64,000 nucleotides of DNA from Corticium candelabrum (lineage: Eukaryota > Porifera > Homoscleromorpha > Homosclerophorida > Plakinidae). Within the stretch, counting starts at the first letter, position 1; the number at the start of each line of letters is the position of its first letter. A program made the translations under genes and the position numbers. The notes beneath the pieces are model-generated. The model did not search any database and had not been told where the DNA came from. It saw nothing but the letters and a program-made list of their open reading frames with translations. Where the stretch lies: NCBI RefSeq assembly GCF_963422355.1, contig NC_085095.1, positions 2,433,158-2,497,157 on the forward strand, in the 5' to 3' direction. Positions 36,133-47,270 of this stretch are shown piece by piece.

Positions 36133-37230
36133 CTACAAAAAGTCTAGAACGTCATCAGAGCAATCTACAGACAATCTCTCTAGAATTATCTTTGCATTAT
36201 ACAACCAGAGTTTAATAGAAAGCCGTTGGTGGAAATAGGACGTGGCCTGGCTCATTGTGAGGTTACTGTGAAATGTTGTTCTTCTGCAGATTGATTTTAA
36301 AATCTGGAGACTAGACGGCGACCACAAGCCCAGACTTTCAACAACTAGCGGATAAAACACACCTCCATTCTCACTAACAATGTCTTTATATGAGCTGTCT
36401 TTCTCTCTTTCTCCAGCTTCTGCCGCAACCCCTGCTTGACAAGCTGCCTTTACCATATATGTTGGTTAAAGAAAATTTCTTACTCTGATGTCAAAGTAAG
36501 TCGGTCGCCCTCTCTCAAAATCTGGATGGTATACATCTCCTGGTCTTGCATTCGAGTCACCACAAAGCCGTTGTTCACGATGACAATTGGCATTATCAGA
36601 TAATAGTGCTTCGAATACTATGTCAGCAAGAGCGTTGTGTCGTCTATTTCTCCAGTTTCCTTCTCCGCAACCCAGTAGATGGTCCCCATAACTGTCTAAA
36701 ACCTGTCCACAAGAACAACGCTTTGAGCTTGGAGGAGGTGGGAAGAAAGCTATCCCCAACCATTTGCAAACAGCGATTATGAACTCCCTCTGGGGCATGG
36801 CAAGGCTGAGATTGGGGTTGGGTATTGCTCTTAGCCATGCTCCAGCGTGAGGAGCAGATATCGTGTCTAGTCGAGCACGATCTCTCAAACTTGCATTCTC
36901 TAAGATGGTTGTTGAAAGCTTGGTGTCCAGGAGACGTTGTAGATCACGTTGACTACTCGAGGTAAGATCAATGGTGTCAAGCGAGTCAGGCGCAAGACTT
37001 CGAATATGATCCTTAGCAGTAGACTCTCCAGGAAAAACACTAAAGTCAGGCGACGAATAATTACTATTGGGCACTGACTCCTCCAGAAGTGGCGTAGTTG
37101 GTAGAAGAGGAGAACATAATGACCGAACGGAGTTACAGCTGCCAATGAATGCAGAAGATGACATTCTCACCGCCTCTCGTAGGCCTAGTCCCCCTTGACG
37201 AACAGGCAATGAAGCCTGCAACCAAGACAT
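36133..37230 (-). pseudogene. LINE 3' fragment: C-terminal zinc motif and putative restriction-like endonuclease, one in-frame stop
   Basis: The reading starts MSWLQASLPVRQGGLGLRE and runs through SAPHAGAWLRAIPNP and a CxC-type zinc motif (CSCGQVLDSYGDHLLGC), then GDVYHPDFERGRPTYFDIRV, a PD-(D/E)xK-like arrangement. A TAA at 36466 interrupts it. The same frame then continues with YMVKAACQAGVAAEAGE to the stop at 36133. Reverse transcriptase sequence is missing because the copy is 5'-truncated at a (TA)n tract (37262-37314). The order zinc knuckle then endonuclease is that of R2/R4/NeSL-type LINEs; the clade is inferred. Confidence 0.75.
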
Positions 37231-37261
37231 GTCTGAGGTGGAACATCAAATGATGGCATCA

Positions 37262-37314
<53 letters not shown>
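37262..37314. repeat. (TA)n microsatellite at the truncation point of a LINE fragment
   Basis: A pure TA run between the LINE 5' truncation and a GC-rich repeat module (CAAGCTCCAACGCCCGGCTT). Confidence 0.95.
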
Positions 37315-37316
<2 letters not shown>

Positions 37317-38990
37317 AGCTCCAACGCCCGGCTTCGCCCGGGGGGACAACACATGCCAGGTGCTTCTCCTTTCCACTCATAGCGCCGCAGTTGACACACA
37401 CGTTTGTCATAGAGCCAATACAACACGGAAGTGGAGGAGAGACAGGTCGCATTTATAGGTAGAGATTATAGCAGAAAGTATCCAAATATGCCTTTGATGG
37501 TATCCTAGGTGATGTTGGCCATGAATGATTGCAGTGAATAAAAATGTCGCGTATACACTTACAATCGTATAGCACTCCCGGATATTGCGCTGTCCCGTTG
37601 AATGAAATAAAGTCACGTGCAGTTAGGCGAATCATCAGAGCAGAAATGGAAGTCTCATGCAGTACTCACCCGGATTATCCGTTCCCCGTATGACAGACAG
37701 ACAGACAGACAGACACCTCTCCTTCATAGTATACAAGCTCCAATGCCCGGCTTCGCCCAGGGGACAACACCCGGGTAAAAGTTTAATCACACAAATTATT
37801 GATTTGCAGACACTGTTTGCTATTAGTGACAGACAGACAGTACAGACAGACACACAAACAGACAGACAGATCGCCTTTGTAGGTAGAGATTATAGCAGAA
37901 AGTATCTAAAAATGCGTTTGATGGTTGAAGAGGCAGAGGGGGTGTGGCCAGGTCACGTACAGTTTGTATAGAGAGATCTTTGTAGATTTCCAAACTCTCT
38001 GCTCTAGAGTGTTGGTTAGCATCCCTGTGCAAAAAAGGCTCCAATCACAGCACAAACCAATTACACTAACTTATGCCCTTGTCAGCGCAACCTGAGCCAG
38101 TCCGTCTGTTCGGAGGCATTGTAAAAACAACGAAAAATGTCGCCTAAACACTTGCAATCGTATAGCACTCCCAGATATTGCGCAGCTAGTAGACTGTAAT
38201 GTTTTGGCGCAGTAGACTGTAATGTTTTGTCAGTAACCGTTTACTGTCACTAATTAGCCATGGTGTAAGTGCTTTTTACCGTTTAGTAGCGCTAGCAGCC
38301 AGACAGAATTCTCATTCATAGTTATATTCCGTTCAATTGCCGTCTCCAAAATCCCGTTGATTGGATTAGCGATTGGTTGAAGCCATTTCGACTTGGACGT
38401 TGCTGCCGTTGCGAGGAACAGGTGTATCGAACTTGGCATCTATTCGACACGTGTCCAGTTTCAAAAAATCCCGTTGATTGGATTATTGATCCTGTTGAAG
38501 CCATTTCGACAGTCCCGTTGCGGAGAACAGGTGTATCGAACCTGGCATCTATAATTTCGACGTGAATCCCGTAACGTGCAAGTCACGTGCAATACTTACC
38601 CGGATAATCCGTTCCCCGTATATAACGAATGCCGACTGTCGTCATTTCGACAGTCCCGCTGAACGTCGTCTGTTCGAAGACGTTGATGGCGTTTCGGGGA
38701 ACAGGTGCATCAAACACGGCAGCTCTTCGACGGTCGTAGACTGGCAAACGGCTGTGAGCGTATTTTTTCAAGACCCGGATACCTGCAAAAATATCTTTCG
38801 TTTGCCAGCGTCGCCCGCGGTAAACGACACGCTCGGCGCGTACCGTCCGACGTCGGGAACGGGCAGTCTAAATTCGGCGGAGATACGACGCGCCGTTCCG
38901 GAGATATTCGCGCGCTAGCGGAAGCGAGCTTGATCGGCGGGAAATCGCGTCGTCGTGGGAGAAGTCAGGAAGACGATCACGGTCTCACTT
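37315..38990. repeat. Mosaic of dispersed short repeat modules, no gene recognised
   Basis: Several modules recur. CAAGCTCCAAYGCCCGGCTTCGCCC appears at about 37315 and 37735. ATCCGTTCCCCGTAT after CCCGGAT appears at about 37675 and 38605. ATCGTATAGCACTCCC appears at about 37564 and 38156. TTTCGACAGTCCCG and GTGTATCGAAC occur several times in 38380-38720. CAGA runs lie at 37692-37713 and 37826-37870. The stretch looks like nested remnants of a few non-autonomous elements. Confidence 0.6.
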
Positions 38991-39076
38991 TCGAGATTAA
39001 TGAATTCGGCGTGCGCGAGCCAAATTCGGCCGAGATTGGACTCGCCGTCTTTGAGAAACGCTTGTACGGACGGACA

Positions 39077-39098
39077 CACAGACAGACAGACAGACAGA
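39077..39098. repeat. (CAGA)n on the 5' side of a LINE fragment
   Basis: Five or so CAGA units end at the start of LINE remnant 39100-39476. Confidence 0.85.
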
Positions 39099-39099
39099 C

Positions 39100-39476
39100 G
39101 GAAGATCAAAAAGTACGACCAGGAGCTCTTGTCTGGAGGTTTTCGACCAACATTTGTGCCTATAGTCTTCGAACATTTTGGCTGTTGGGGAGAGAAAGCT
39201 GAAGACTATTTGAAGAAACTGTCACAGCTATCAAGAGACGAAGACGGAAAGCCAAATGCATCAACCTTCAAGACATACTGGAGATCTGTGTTCTCTGTGT
39301 GTCTACAACGATCAAATGCTAGAGTGATTGACAGAAAAATAAAGAAGATTGTTTCAAGAGACAGCAACATAAACATAAATAGTTGTAGGTAGAACCAAGC
39401 CCTATTGGCTTGGGTAGTATTTAGTTGCTTTGCTTAGATGGTGTATAATAGTTCAATGTTTGAAAATATATGTATT
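39100..39476 (+). pseudogene. LINE 3' fragment (tail of the endonuclease region), GACA tracts on both sides
   Basis: The frame reads ELLSGGFRPTFVPIVFEHFG, CWGEKAEDYLKKLSQLSRDE and CLQRSNARVIDRKIKKI to a stop at 39392. It parallels HPGGQRPDVIPLVHEHFGRW and [19 protein letters not shown] in the fragment at 39753-40456. Only the last ~95 codons and a short 3' UTR remain. Confidence 0.75.
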
Positions 39477-39510
39477 GACAGACAGACAGACAGACAGACA
39501 GACACCTCTT

Positions 39511-39571
<61 letters not shown>

Positions 39572-39596
39572 TAGATAGATAGATAGATAGATAGAT
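39477..39596. repeat. (GACA)n, then (TA)n, then (TAGA)n
   Basis: Three adjacent microsatellites: GACA 39477-39504, TA about 39510-39566, TAGA about 39567-39596. Confidence 0.93.
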
Positions 39597-39732
39597 TTTA
39601 TTGAATAATTTCTTTCTCTAGCACAAAAGACTAATGAAAACTGCTGTCTATTCTAATGAACGTAAGACTGAACGTCTGTGAAAGCAAGGTCAAGCGAAGA
39701 AAAAGCATAAATTAGTCTTTCCAGCTTCCTTA
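39597..39732 (-). mobile_element. 136-bp, extremely 5'-truncated copy of a LINE 3' end inside (TAGA)n
   Basis: This segment is practically identical to 39753-39890, the 3' end of the neighbouring LINE copy, and both begin TTTTATTGAATAATTTC directly next to a TAGA tract. Its inner end also meets TAGA. Confidence 0.85.
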
Positions 39733-39752
39733 TAGATAGATAGATAGATAGA

Positions 39753-40456
39753 TTTTATTGAATAATTTCTTTCTCTAGCACAAAAGACTAATGAAAACTG
39801 CTGTCTATTCTAATGAACGTAAGACTGAACGTCTGTGAAAGCAAGGTCAAGCGAAGAAAAAGCATAAATTAGTCTTTCCAGCTTCCTTAGAATAACTTTA
39901 GCATTGCCTTTCTGAAGTGCAACGCTAATCCGGCGTCTAGACACTGACATAAAATCCTTTTTGTTGTATTGACCATATTCATCCTTGGAGCGATCCCCTA
40001 GGGACTTGAGAAAGTTAATGGCTTCCTTGCCCCATCTCCCAAAATGTTCATGTACCAAGGGGATGACATCTGGACGTTGTCCTCCTGGATGGTGAAATTG
40101 CTTGTACTTCTCTTTCTTGTGTTGTTCTCGAACAAGGGAGGCATGGCCAGTCACTTTAGCACTAGAGCTAACCACCTCCTTGTTGTAGGGATGAGCTAGC
40201 GAGACATCTATCTCAGCATTGGTCAAGCTACCTGAGTCAAAGGTCACAATATCCGGGCGACCAAGGCTGTCGACATAGAGGTTGCGCACTTCCTTCTTGT
40301 GGAGAACATCAGCTGAATTTAGACACCTGCACCAGGCCGAGACAATGAAGTCGTGCTGCCAAATTGGGCCACCGTGACGCTTGCATGTCAAGAGGTGGTA
40401 TGCACCTTCGTCTACTGTAGCTCCACAATCACAGGTGACTGCCCATTGACCAAATA
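39753..40456 (-). pseudogene. 5'-truncated LINE fragment with zinc motif and putative endonuclease, TAGA tracts on both sides
   Basis: The minus-strand frame has a stop at 39810. It leaves the TATC tract as FGQWAVTCDCGATVDEGAYH LLTC (zinc motif CxC, H, C), followed by LGRPDIVTFD and NAEIDVSLAHP, a PD-(D/E)xK-like signature, then the conserved tail VIPLVHEHFGRWGKEAINFL. The frame is intact from truncation point to stop. The 3' end is AATAAAA followed by (TCTA)n. Confidence 0.82.
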
Positions 40457-40484
40457 TAGATAGATAGATAGATAGATAGATAGA
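40457..40484. repeat. (TAGA)7 between two oppositely oriented LINE fragments
   Basis: Seven units form the 5' boundary of both the minus-strand copy to its left and the plus-strand copy to its right. Confidence 0.95.
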
Positions 40485-41476
40485 CTCTTGATACTTCGCC
40501 TGGGTGCCTGCAATCAAAAATAAAGAACATCAAAAAGACGATTACGGAATCATCAAATAATCGTCATTTGTCACATCTTACCTCCCTGTCTGTACAAGGT
40601 CAAGCGGCTCGATTCAAGGACGTGGAAGCTGAGCACTTTGCCTTGTCCCTAAAATCTCTACCCGATGACTTGTTCAAATGGGCAATAAATGGGCTCCAGG
40701 ACACCCTCCCATCAGCAACCAACTTACAGTTGTGGAAGAAAATTTCGTGCAATCAATGTCCTCTCTGTCACCAACCCCAATCGCTGTGCCACGTGCTAAA
40801 TGCATGTCCCAGTCTACTTGATCGAGGTTTGTACAAACAGAGACACGACAATACGCTGAGACTATTTGTGGACTTTCTAAAACGTCATCTTAGTCAACAG
40901 TTTTCCATAGTAGCCGACCTACCAGAATCAGTATACAATTTTCCTGTCGATATAACCTGTACCTGCCTTCGTCCAGACATTGTTGTTTGGAATGCCGTCC
41001 TCAAAAAGGCCTGGATGCTTGAGCTGTCGGTCCCATTCGAAACAGTCGTGGAAGAAACGAAGGCCCGGAAAGAACGCCGCTATGCCCAACTTGTCAAAGA
41101 TGCTAACCATCAGTATAAGACGGAGCTTTTGCATCTCTTGGTTGGGTCGAGAGGATTGATTTTTCCTGAAACTCGACGAGCAGTCTGCATGTTGTGCAAG
41201 CCTCTTCAACGCGACTTGGACGATCTGTTTCAAGCTGTCATTCATTCCACCCTGAAAGACTCTTTTCGATGCTGGTTGGCAAGAAGAGACAACATCTCTT
41301 AACTTAAAAGTGTTTTTTTTGTTGTTGTAATTTCTGCTTTTAATCATTTGTGATGTATAGTCTTCGACTGGACCTCTACATAGTACTCCAGAACTCTACT
41401 TCTGTTATAGTGCTACCAGTCCTGTAGACGCTTATTGTACTGTATCGTTCGGTATATTACAATAAAGGACCTTCCA
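40485..41476 (+). pseudogene. 5'-truncated LINE fragment, CCHC zinc motif and endonuclease, TAGA tracts on both sides
   Basis: The open frame ends at 41302. It has CPLCHQPQSLCHVLNACP (C-x2-C-x7-H-x4-C), then CLRPDIVVWN and KKAWMLELSVPFE, the PD-(D/E)xK-like catalytic arrangement of R2/R4/NeSL-type LINEs. The upstream part also matches that class (FALSLKSLPDDLFKWAINGL). A 3' UTR with AATAAA at 41461 runs into (TAGA)n. It is a different family from the minus-strand neighbour. Confidence 0.82.
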
Positions 41477-41494
41477 TAGATAGATAGATAGATA
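41477..41494. repeat. (TAGA)n at the 3' end of the LINE fragment
   Basis: Four and a half units follow AATAAAGGACCTTCCA. Confidence 0.9.
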
Positions 41495-41834
41495 TACGGG
41501 TATGTTTATGCGTAAATTATCTCCATACATGGCTATGCACTCACGTGCATGATATTTTTCACATTCGCTGTCGCTGTTGGCCTTGTTCGTTGATGTTGCG
41601 GACTACGCAATCGTGTGCACGTTCGTTATGGTCAAAAACGAGTGACTACGTCGTAAATGCTCTGCAATAGCCAGTCTCTCTTCATCCCAAACGCTCTTGC
41701 TGCGTCATAGCTAACTAGTATCCGCAACGAAAAGAGTAGCTGCTCATACCGAGGTGGGAGTTCACAGATGCGCTCTGCCCGCGTGCCTACCATTGATGGT
41801 CACTTCTGTGCTTGTGTTTATTGTTTAGTAGAAG

Positions 41835-44800
41835 ATGAGTGTCAAATCGGTCGGCAGCCGAAACCGCCGGTCGTCGACGACTGTCAGCCATACCTCTCTG
41901 CACAATCGGCGTGTTACCTGGGCGGACAACCTCGAGCTGATCAAAGGTGTCAGCGAGAACCGTTTCATTGGCGCTCTTGAAGGGCCGGAACTCGATCACA
42001 TCAAGTAGAGTGAACATCTGGTGGTCGAGGAGACGAAGCGGATGCCCTTTCTTCTGCGTTTCAAGGTCGTGATGTTTGGTGTAGCATTGGGTCTCTCCGG
42101 GAAGTCGTTGATGTGGAAGACGCTCTCGATCAGCGGCGCTATGATGCAGTTTAATAATTCCGTTGAAGAGCATCTCTACCGGGTGGACGCCACGACCGTT
42201 TTGAACGAGATCTACTGGTTTGTGGGCATTGTTGTCTTGTTGCTCTGTGCCATGTTCTACACCATGAAGTTGATCAAGTGGCGAGGAGGTGTGTATAGAG
42301 AGTTCTTTCATCCTGTAAGGGTAAACTTTTTCTTTGCTCCTTTTGCATCAGCATGTTGTTGCTGCTTGCCACACCCAAACGATGGGCACCGGGTGGGATC
42401 ACTGTGAGGGGAACTGCTATGGAGGTTATGTTCTTTGTAGCCATGATGCCGTATTTTTTGTTGGATTTATATTTGTATGGAGCATGGATGTATAGTCGAA
42501 AGAGAAGTCTTCGATCGGGCAACCCGACGTATACATTGGCAGTAATCGGAAACTTTATTGGGGCAAGCCTGGCTGCTACTGTGGGGCAGTACGATATTGC
42601 GTTGGCTTTCTTTTCAATCGGATGTATATATTACTTGCTGGTGTTTATTTCAATCTATCAAGCGATTTCCCGTGATTTATTTCATCATTTAACTATTCCC
42701 AATATGACATATAATGAATTTTTGGAAGGAGTAGATAATTGCTACGAAGATGAAATAGCCAGGGAAGAAAATGAGAAAAAACACAGTTCTGACGATCGGG
42801 ACAGTGTAAGTATCAAAAGTGATGACAGTTGTAATCATCGTAAGCATATATCAACTAGTCATGGTAATGATGCTGAACATCATGGACATAGTGACCAGCA
42901 GAGTGATCGTCACGAGCACTTAGATTATCAATCTCACCAGCGGCTTGGAGATTATCACGGGCATTCACGTGCAGACCATCACAGTCACCACTATGGACAT
43001 GGAGAGCGTTCTAGCCATCATCATGGACATGGAGATCATCATAGTTGTGGACATTCAGACCATCACAGCCATCACCATCATGGACAAGACCATCACGGCC
43101 ACCATCACCATCATGGATCAGATCGTCATGGCCATCACCGTCATGGGCAAGACCATCACGGCAATCATCACCATCATGGACATCATAGCCATCATCACGG
43201 ACATGGAGACCACCATAGCCATCATCACGGACATGGAGACCACCATAGCCATCATCACGGACATGGAGACCACCATAACCATCATCACGGACATGGAGAC
43301 CACCATAGCCATCATCACGGACATGGAGACCACCATAGCCATCATCATGGACATGCAGACCGCCATAGCCATCATCATGGACATGGAGACCACCATAGCC
43401 ATCATCATGGACATGCAGACCGCCATAGCCATCATCATGGACATGGAGACCACCATAGCCATCATCATGGACATGCAGACCGCCATAGCCATCATCATGG
43501 ACATGCAGATCACCATACCCATCACCATCATGGACATAGTGATCATCATCGTCATCATCATCATGGACACGGTGATGTTCACTACCATGGCCACCACAGT
43601 CATCATCATGGCTCTCATCGCAGGTATCAAGGAAATCGTCGGTATAATCGCTACAAGAAAAACTTATGTCACAGATGTGATGAAAGTGAGTGCTCACACA
43701 CAGATGGGAAGCTAACTGATAGCAGTGATGAGATTCATGATCCTCTCAGCGATCACCATAACCAGCCATACAAGATAAGACTTAATCGGAGACACCGTCA
43801 CACAAGCAAAAGTAGTGACCGTTGTTCAGGATGTGATAAAATTCAGAAGTGGCATGATGACGTGAAAGGTTCTACAGCAGATGAGGATTCACCCAAACAA
43901 GGTGTGACCGGAGAGACAACACCATTGCCTCAAACAGGTAATCATATTAATAAAGACAATCTTCAAGTAATTACGAAGGAACAGGTCACTGACGATGAGT
44001 TTGATCCCATGTCAGCATTCACTGGGAGTCGTGTAGATCTGAGTGTGGGAGATAACGAGGTGTTTGAGGAGGAGCCAGATTTAGGTGGCAAGGCATTGTG
44101 TGATTCTCAGACAAACAAGCAGCTGCTCACGGTGTCTTTAGATGAGACAGTATTATCTCAGGCTCTAAGTGTTATTACAGATGGAATAAAATCTGATCAG
44201 TCACATGTTCAGTCATCAGATCTGATTGATCCTACGTTTGATAGGATTTCTGGCATTGAGGCAAAAGCATCTGGCAACTCTTTGGGTGTGATAAAAAGTT
44301 ACAGTCTTGATGAATGCAAGGTTTGTTTGGACTCATTGTGTCTTGTAGACAGTGAACAGGATTCGAGTTGTCGAGAGGTTATGACACGTCGGCATCCACC
44401 ACTACTAAATGGTCGACAGACAGTTCATGAATTTGATTCAAGCAGCGTCACTCTCGATAACTGCAGTATCTGTAACGTGTCAAAGACAACAACAAGACCA
44501 CAGTCACTTAAACTTTCATCTACTCCTGAAATTTCATCCAAGAACTACATTGCTTCTTTACTAAACTCTTCATTCCAAGCAAGTGATGCTTTGAAACAGC
44601 CTGAATCGCCAACTTGAAGAGGGCGATCACCGATGCGATCACCGACTTGAAAGCCAAGGTCACCAAGAAGAAAGACAAAATCACCACCTCAGAAGTTAGG
44701 AGTTTTTACTTTTAATCAACAGCCAGGACAACAATGGTCAGGACAATTGTTGGAATCGTCGATCGTGCAGTTGAGATCACCACCGCAAAAATCAGGGTCA

Positions 44801-46112
44801 TCAATTCTGCCATCTGATTCAACAAAGCGGCACTCGGGATCACCAACCCGGCACTTGGGATCACCAACTCGGCTCTCAGGATCACCAACCCAAATTTTAG
44901 TGGTAGCAACTCAGCAGGAACTTCCAGTAACATCACAGTCTCAGCAGTCATCGATAAGAGCATTGCTCGAAAGAAAAGTTAGACCGAAAGTGTTACGAAC
45001 CCAAGCTGCGATCCTCGATTAATGCTGTTGCTTATTGGTGATGCCACACTTTCACGGAACATGGCAGTAAAGGGTTCCGGGCTTCACACAGAGCAAGCAA
45101 ATGCAACGAAACCTGGAATGAGTTCAGTACAGAACGGTACTGTAAAGCTAGTTATTCCTGCATCTCCTGTACTCGCTCGCAAGTCATCTGTATCAATGAA
45201 AAACAAGCCACCATCTCCAAAAGGTACTCCGTTGAAGCGAGTGCGAACAACTAGTATAAACTCTGATAGCTCGATCAGATTTGGTCAAAAGGACAAGGAA
45301 CTGAAAGAGAAAGAACAAACCAAGTCTTCTGAGATAAAAGAAGGGAAGGTTAATGACCTGAAACATGCGAACTTGGCACTGCTTTTGTATCCAGACAATG
45401 GCAATCGTCCAGCTGATCATGAACACCACACTGGGAAGTTTCCTAATCTTCATCCGTCTATGCATCCTGTTTTGTTTCTCTTTGTGGCTCCACCTGCAGC
45501 AGCTGCTGTTGCCTGGTCTGAGATGCATGGTGATGTATTTGATTCTTTGTCAAAGGCTCTTTTCTTCGTTTCGCTCTTCATTTTTTTTTGTCCATTATTC
45601 GTCATTTGAGACTCTTTGTGAAAGACACCCCATTCTCTCTTAGCTACTGGGCATACACTTTTCCTATCGCTGCACTAGCTGTTGCTTCCATTGAATATGC
45701 CAGCGCTGGCACAGAGCCGATGATTGCTAAATATGTGGCATGGTTGCTGGTAGCTGTAGCGTCAGGGCTGATAGTGGTAGTGGCAGCAATTACAATATAT
45801 CAGACTGTTGCTGGTGATGGAGTATTTCCAAATGATTATGTTGTTGGAGTTCGCGTGGAAGAATCAATATCAGATATAAGCTCTGTCGTATCAATGTCAT
45901 CGTCAGAATGTGAATCAGATTCCCCTGGGTCCTGTTTGTCTCAAGGAGGCTCTTCCTTGTTGGAAAGACGAAGAAGAATGCGTCGAAAGATGTCACGAGA
46001 TGTATACCAAGAACTAGAGATGCCAGTAAACAGCCTTTCTGCTAGCCCATCTCCACTGCCTCATAGAAGAAATGCTGCTGTGACTACAGTTTTCACAGAA
46101 ACTGGAGTGTAG
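41835..46112 (+). pseudogene. SLAC1/TDT-family anion channel or transporter with giant His-rich loop; frame broken several times
   Basis: The family moves anions (malate, nitrate, chloride, sulfite) across membranes with ten helices. Conserved blocks occur in order: FKVVMFGVALGLSGKSLMWK (helix 1), FHPVRVNFFFAP, MMPYFLLDLYLYGAWM, GNFIGASLAATVGQYDIALA, LHPSMHPVLFLFVAPPAAAA and SLSYWAYTFPIAALAVASIE. The loop that is short in plant SLAC1 is here about 900 residues, His-rich. The reading has a TAG at 42006-42008, two TGA codons (44615-44617, 44648-44650) and three one-base frame losses (about 42346-42354, 44990-45022, and the T9 run at 45581-45589). No intron fits. Either a decaying gene or assembly errors; the smooth continuation of family blocks across each lesion favours a recently functional gene. 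ATG 41835 is the first in frame; ATG 42042 follows the TAG. Confidence 0.72.
42840..43620 (+). repeat. His-rich coding repeat, 30-bp units encoding HHGHGDHHSH
   Basis: From about 43186 to 43530 a 30-bp unit (CATGGAGACCACCATAGCCA-like) repeats about twelve times, encoding a ten-residue His/Gly/Asp/Ser unit, with alternate units reading HADRHSH. Less regular His-rich sequence flanks it. Such loops in ZIP and ZnT transporters bind zinc; that role here is inference. The reverse strand and another forward frame stay open through it only because the repeat is 30 bp. Confidence 0.9.
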
Positions 46113-46351
46113 AGAATTATTGTGTACAGAAATAGTCTGGTTAACACCTCTAATTTTGAGTTTGTGTTTACTGGATGGTATGGTTTACTTTGCCGTTATA
46201 TGCTAGAACTGGTATTACTAGATGATGAACAACATTGTACAGATTGATTTGATCTGCTGCTAGTCGGGTAACAGTAACTAGCCTGTTATACTTCTGATGT
46301 GGTCTATTTTTATACCCAGATCATGGTGTTTTCTAGTTAATTGAGTATATG

Positions 46352-46357
46352 AATAAA
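46352..46357 (+). terminator. Candidate poly(A) signal AATAAA for the channel gene
   Basis: The hexamer lies 240 nt downstream of the last frame's stop at 46112. No poly(A) tract follows, so there is no sign that the locus is a processed retrocopy. Confidence 0.45.
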
Positions 46358-47225
46358 CTGATGAGCGAGCTCTTGGAATCAGTAAACCAATGGACTTTGC
46401 AGCTGATCAAGCTATGAGTTTCTATTTTGAGAGTGAATCTTAGCTTCAATGTTTCCAATAAACACAACAATCTTCTGCCCATGCCAACCACAAAACAATT
46501 TTTTATTGCATCACCCAAGAGGCAAGGGTCACAGCGCATTCTCTACACAAGGACGTACAGTAGCTCCCGGATAAAAAGGCGTTTCCGCACACTCAGCATA
46601 CACCTAAATAATGTTTAGCAAATCCGGCCCTAGCATAGACGCTAGCATCGAAATCCCAGCAAATTTGCAATTGTCACGTGCCATTCCCATTCATTTACTT
46701 TGTGCTAGTTTCACCAAATGATTCTAGTTGTACATGTCGAAACACTAATTTGCGAGAAGTTAGATCGTGAGTGTTGTAATTGTTCTCCGAATAGATATGG
46801 CAGAGGCTCGTTTGCTTTACAGCAGCGAAAACAATAATGGCACAGTGTACATACTTTATGTCTACTTGTCTCTCTGCATCACAAGCGTCATCGCTCATCA
46901 GCATGCTTTTGTTGACACGAGGTAGAGGCGTGATCACAAGGAAATGGATTGCCGTGCCTAGCTAGTTTCCTATCTAAAAAGCTATGAAGAATTTGTGTCT
47001 TAATATTAGCTAAAAATATCGGTTTTGTGTTACGTTAGAAGTTACTGTCATGATCTCGTCGTACTAGCTAATTAGTCCAGACTGGAATAATACGACAAGT
47101 AGACACGTATGACATCCAAAACATTTACTCTAGACTCTTCTGAGACCTCATAGAGCGCTTCGGTACATGTAGATGACACTTGGAAGTACTAACAGACCCA
47201 ACCGCTGTGCTACCCCGTTTGGATG
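46358..47225. other. Intergenic region, no gene recognised
   Basis: About 0.9 kb of unique sequence between the channel poly(A) signal and the promoter region of the CIP/KIP gene. Confidence 0.5.
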
Positions 47226-47270
47226 CACGTGACTTTTCGCTACCATGACGACAACGCCATTTTTCCCGCC
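47226..47270 (+). promoter_or_regulatory. E-box CACGTG and E2F-like site upstream of the CIP/KIP gene
   Basis: CACGTG occurs at 47226-47231 and TTTCCCGCC at 47262-47270, 142 bp before the ATG, overlapping an ATTGG-type CCAAT on the forward strand (CCAAT at 47269). TTTSSCGC is the E2F consensus. Function is inferred from sequence only. Confidence 0.5.

Noticed and set aside
39477..41494. Regularly spaced short repeats resembling a CRISPR array
   Set aside because: They are tetranucleotide microsatellites with LINE fragments between them, in a eukaryotic genome. No constant repeat unit of CRISPR length exists.
42302..42350. A 44-nt intron (GTAAGG to CAG) that would remove the first frame break in the channel gene
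   Set aside because: It would delete VRVNFFFAP, one of the most conserved blocks of the TDT/SLAC1 family, so a one-base loss is the better reading.
42945..43715. Second forward frame (Ile/Thr/Met-rich) and two reverse-strand frames over the His-rich array
   Set aside because: The 30-bp repeat keeps all these frames open. Only the His-rich frame is continuous with the channel helices on both sides.
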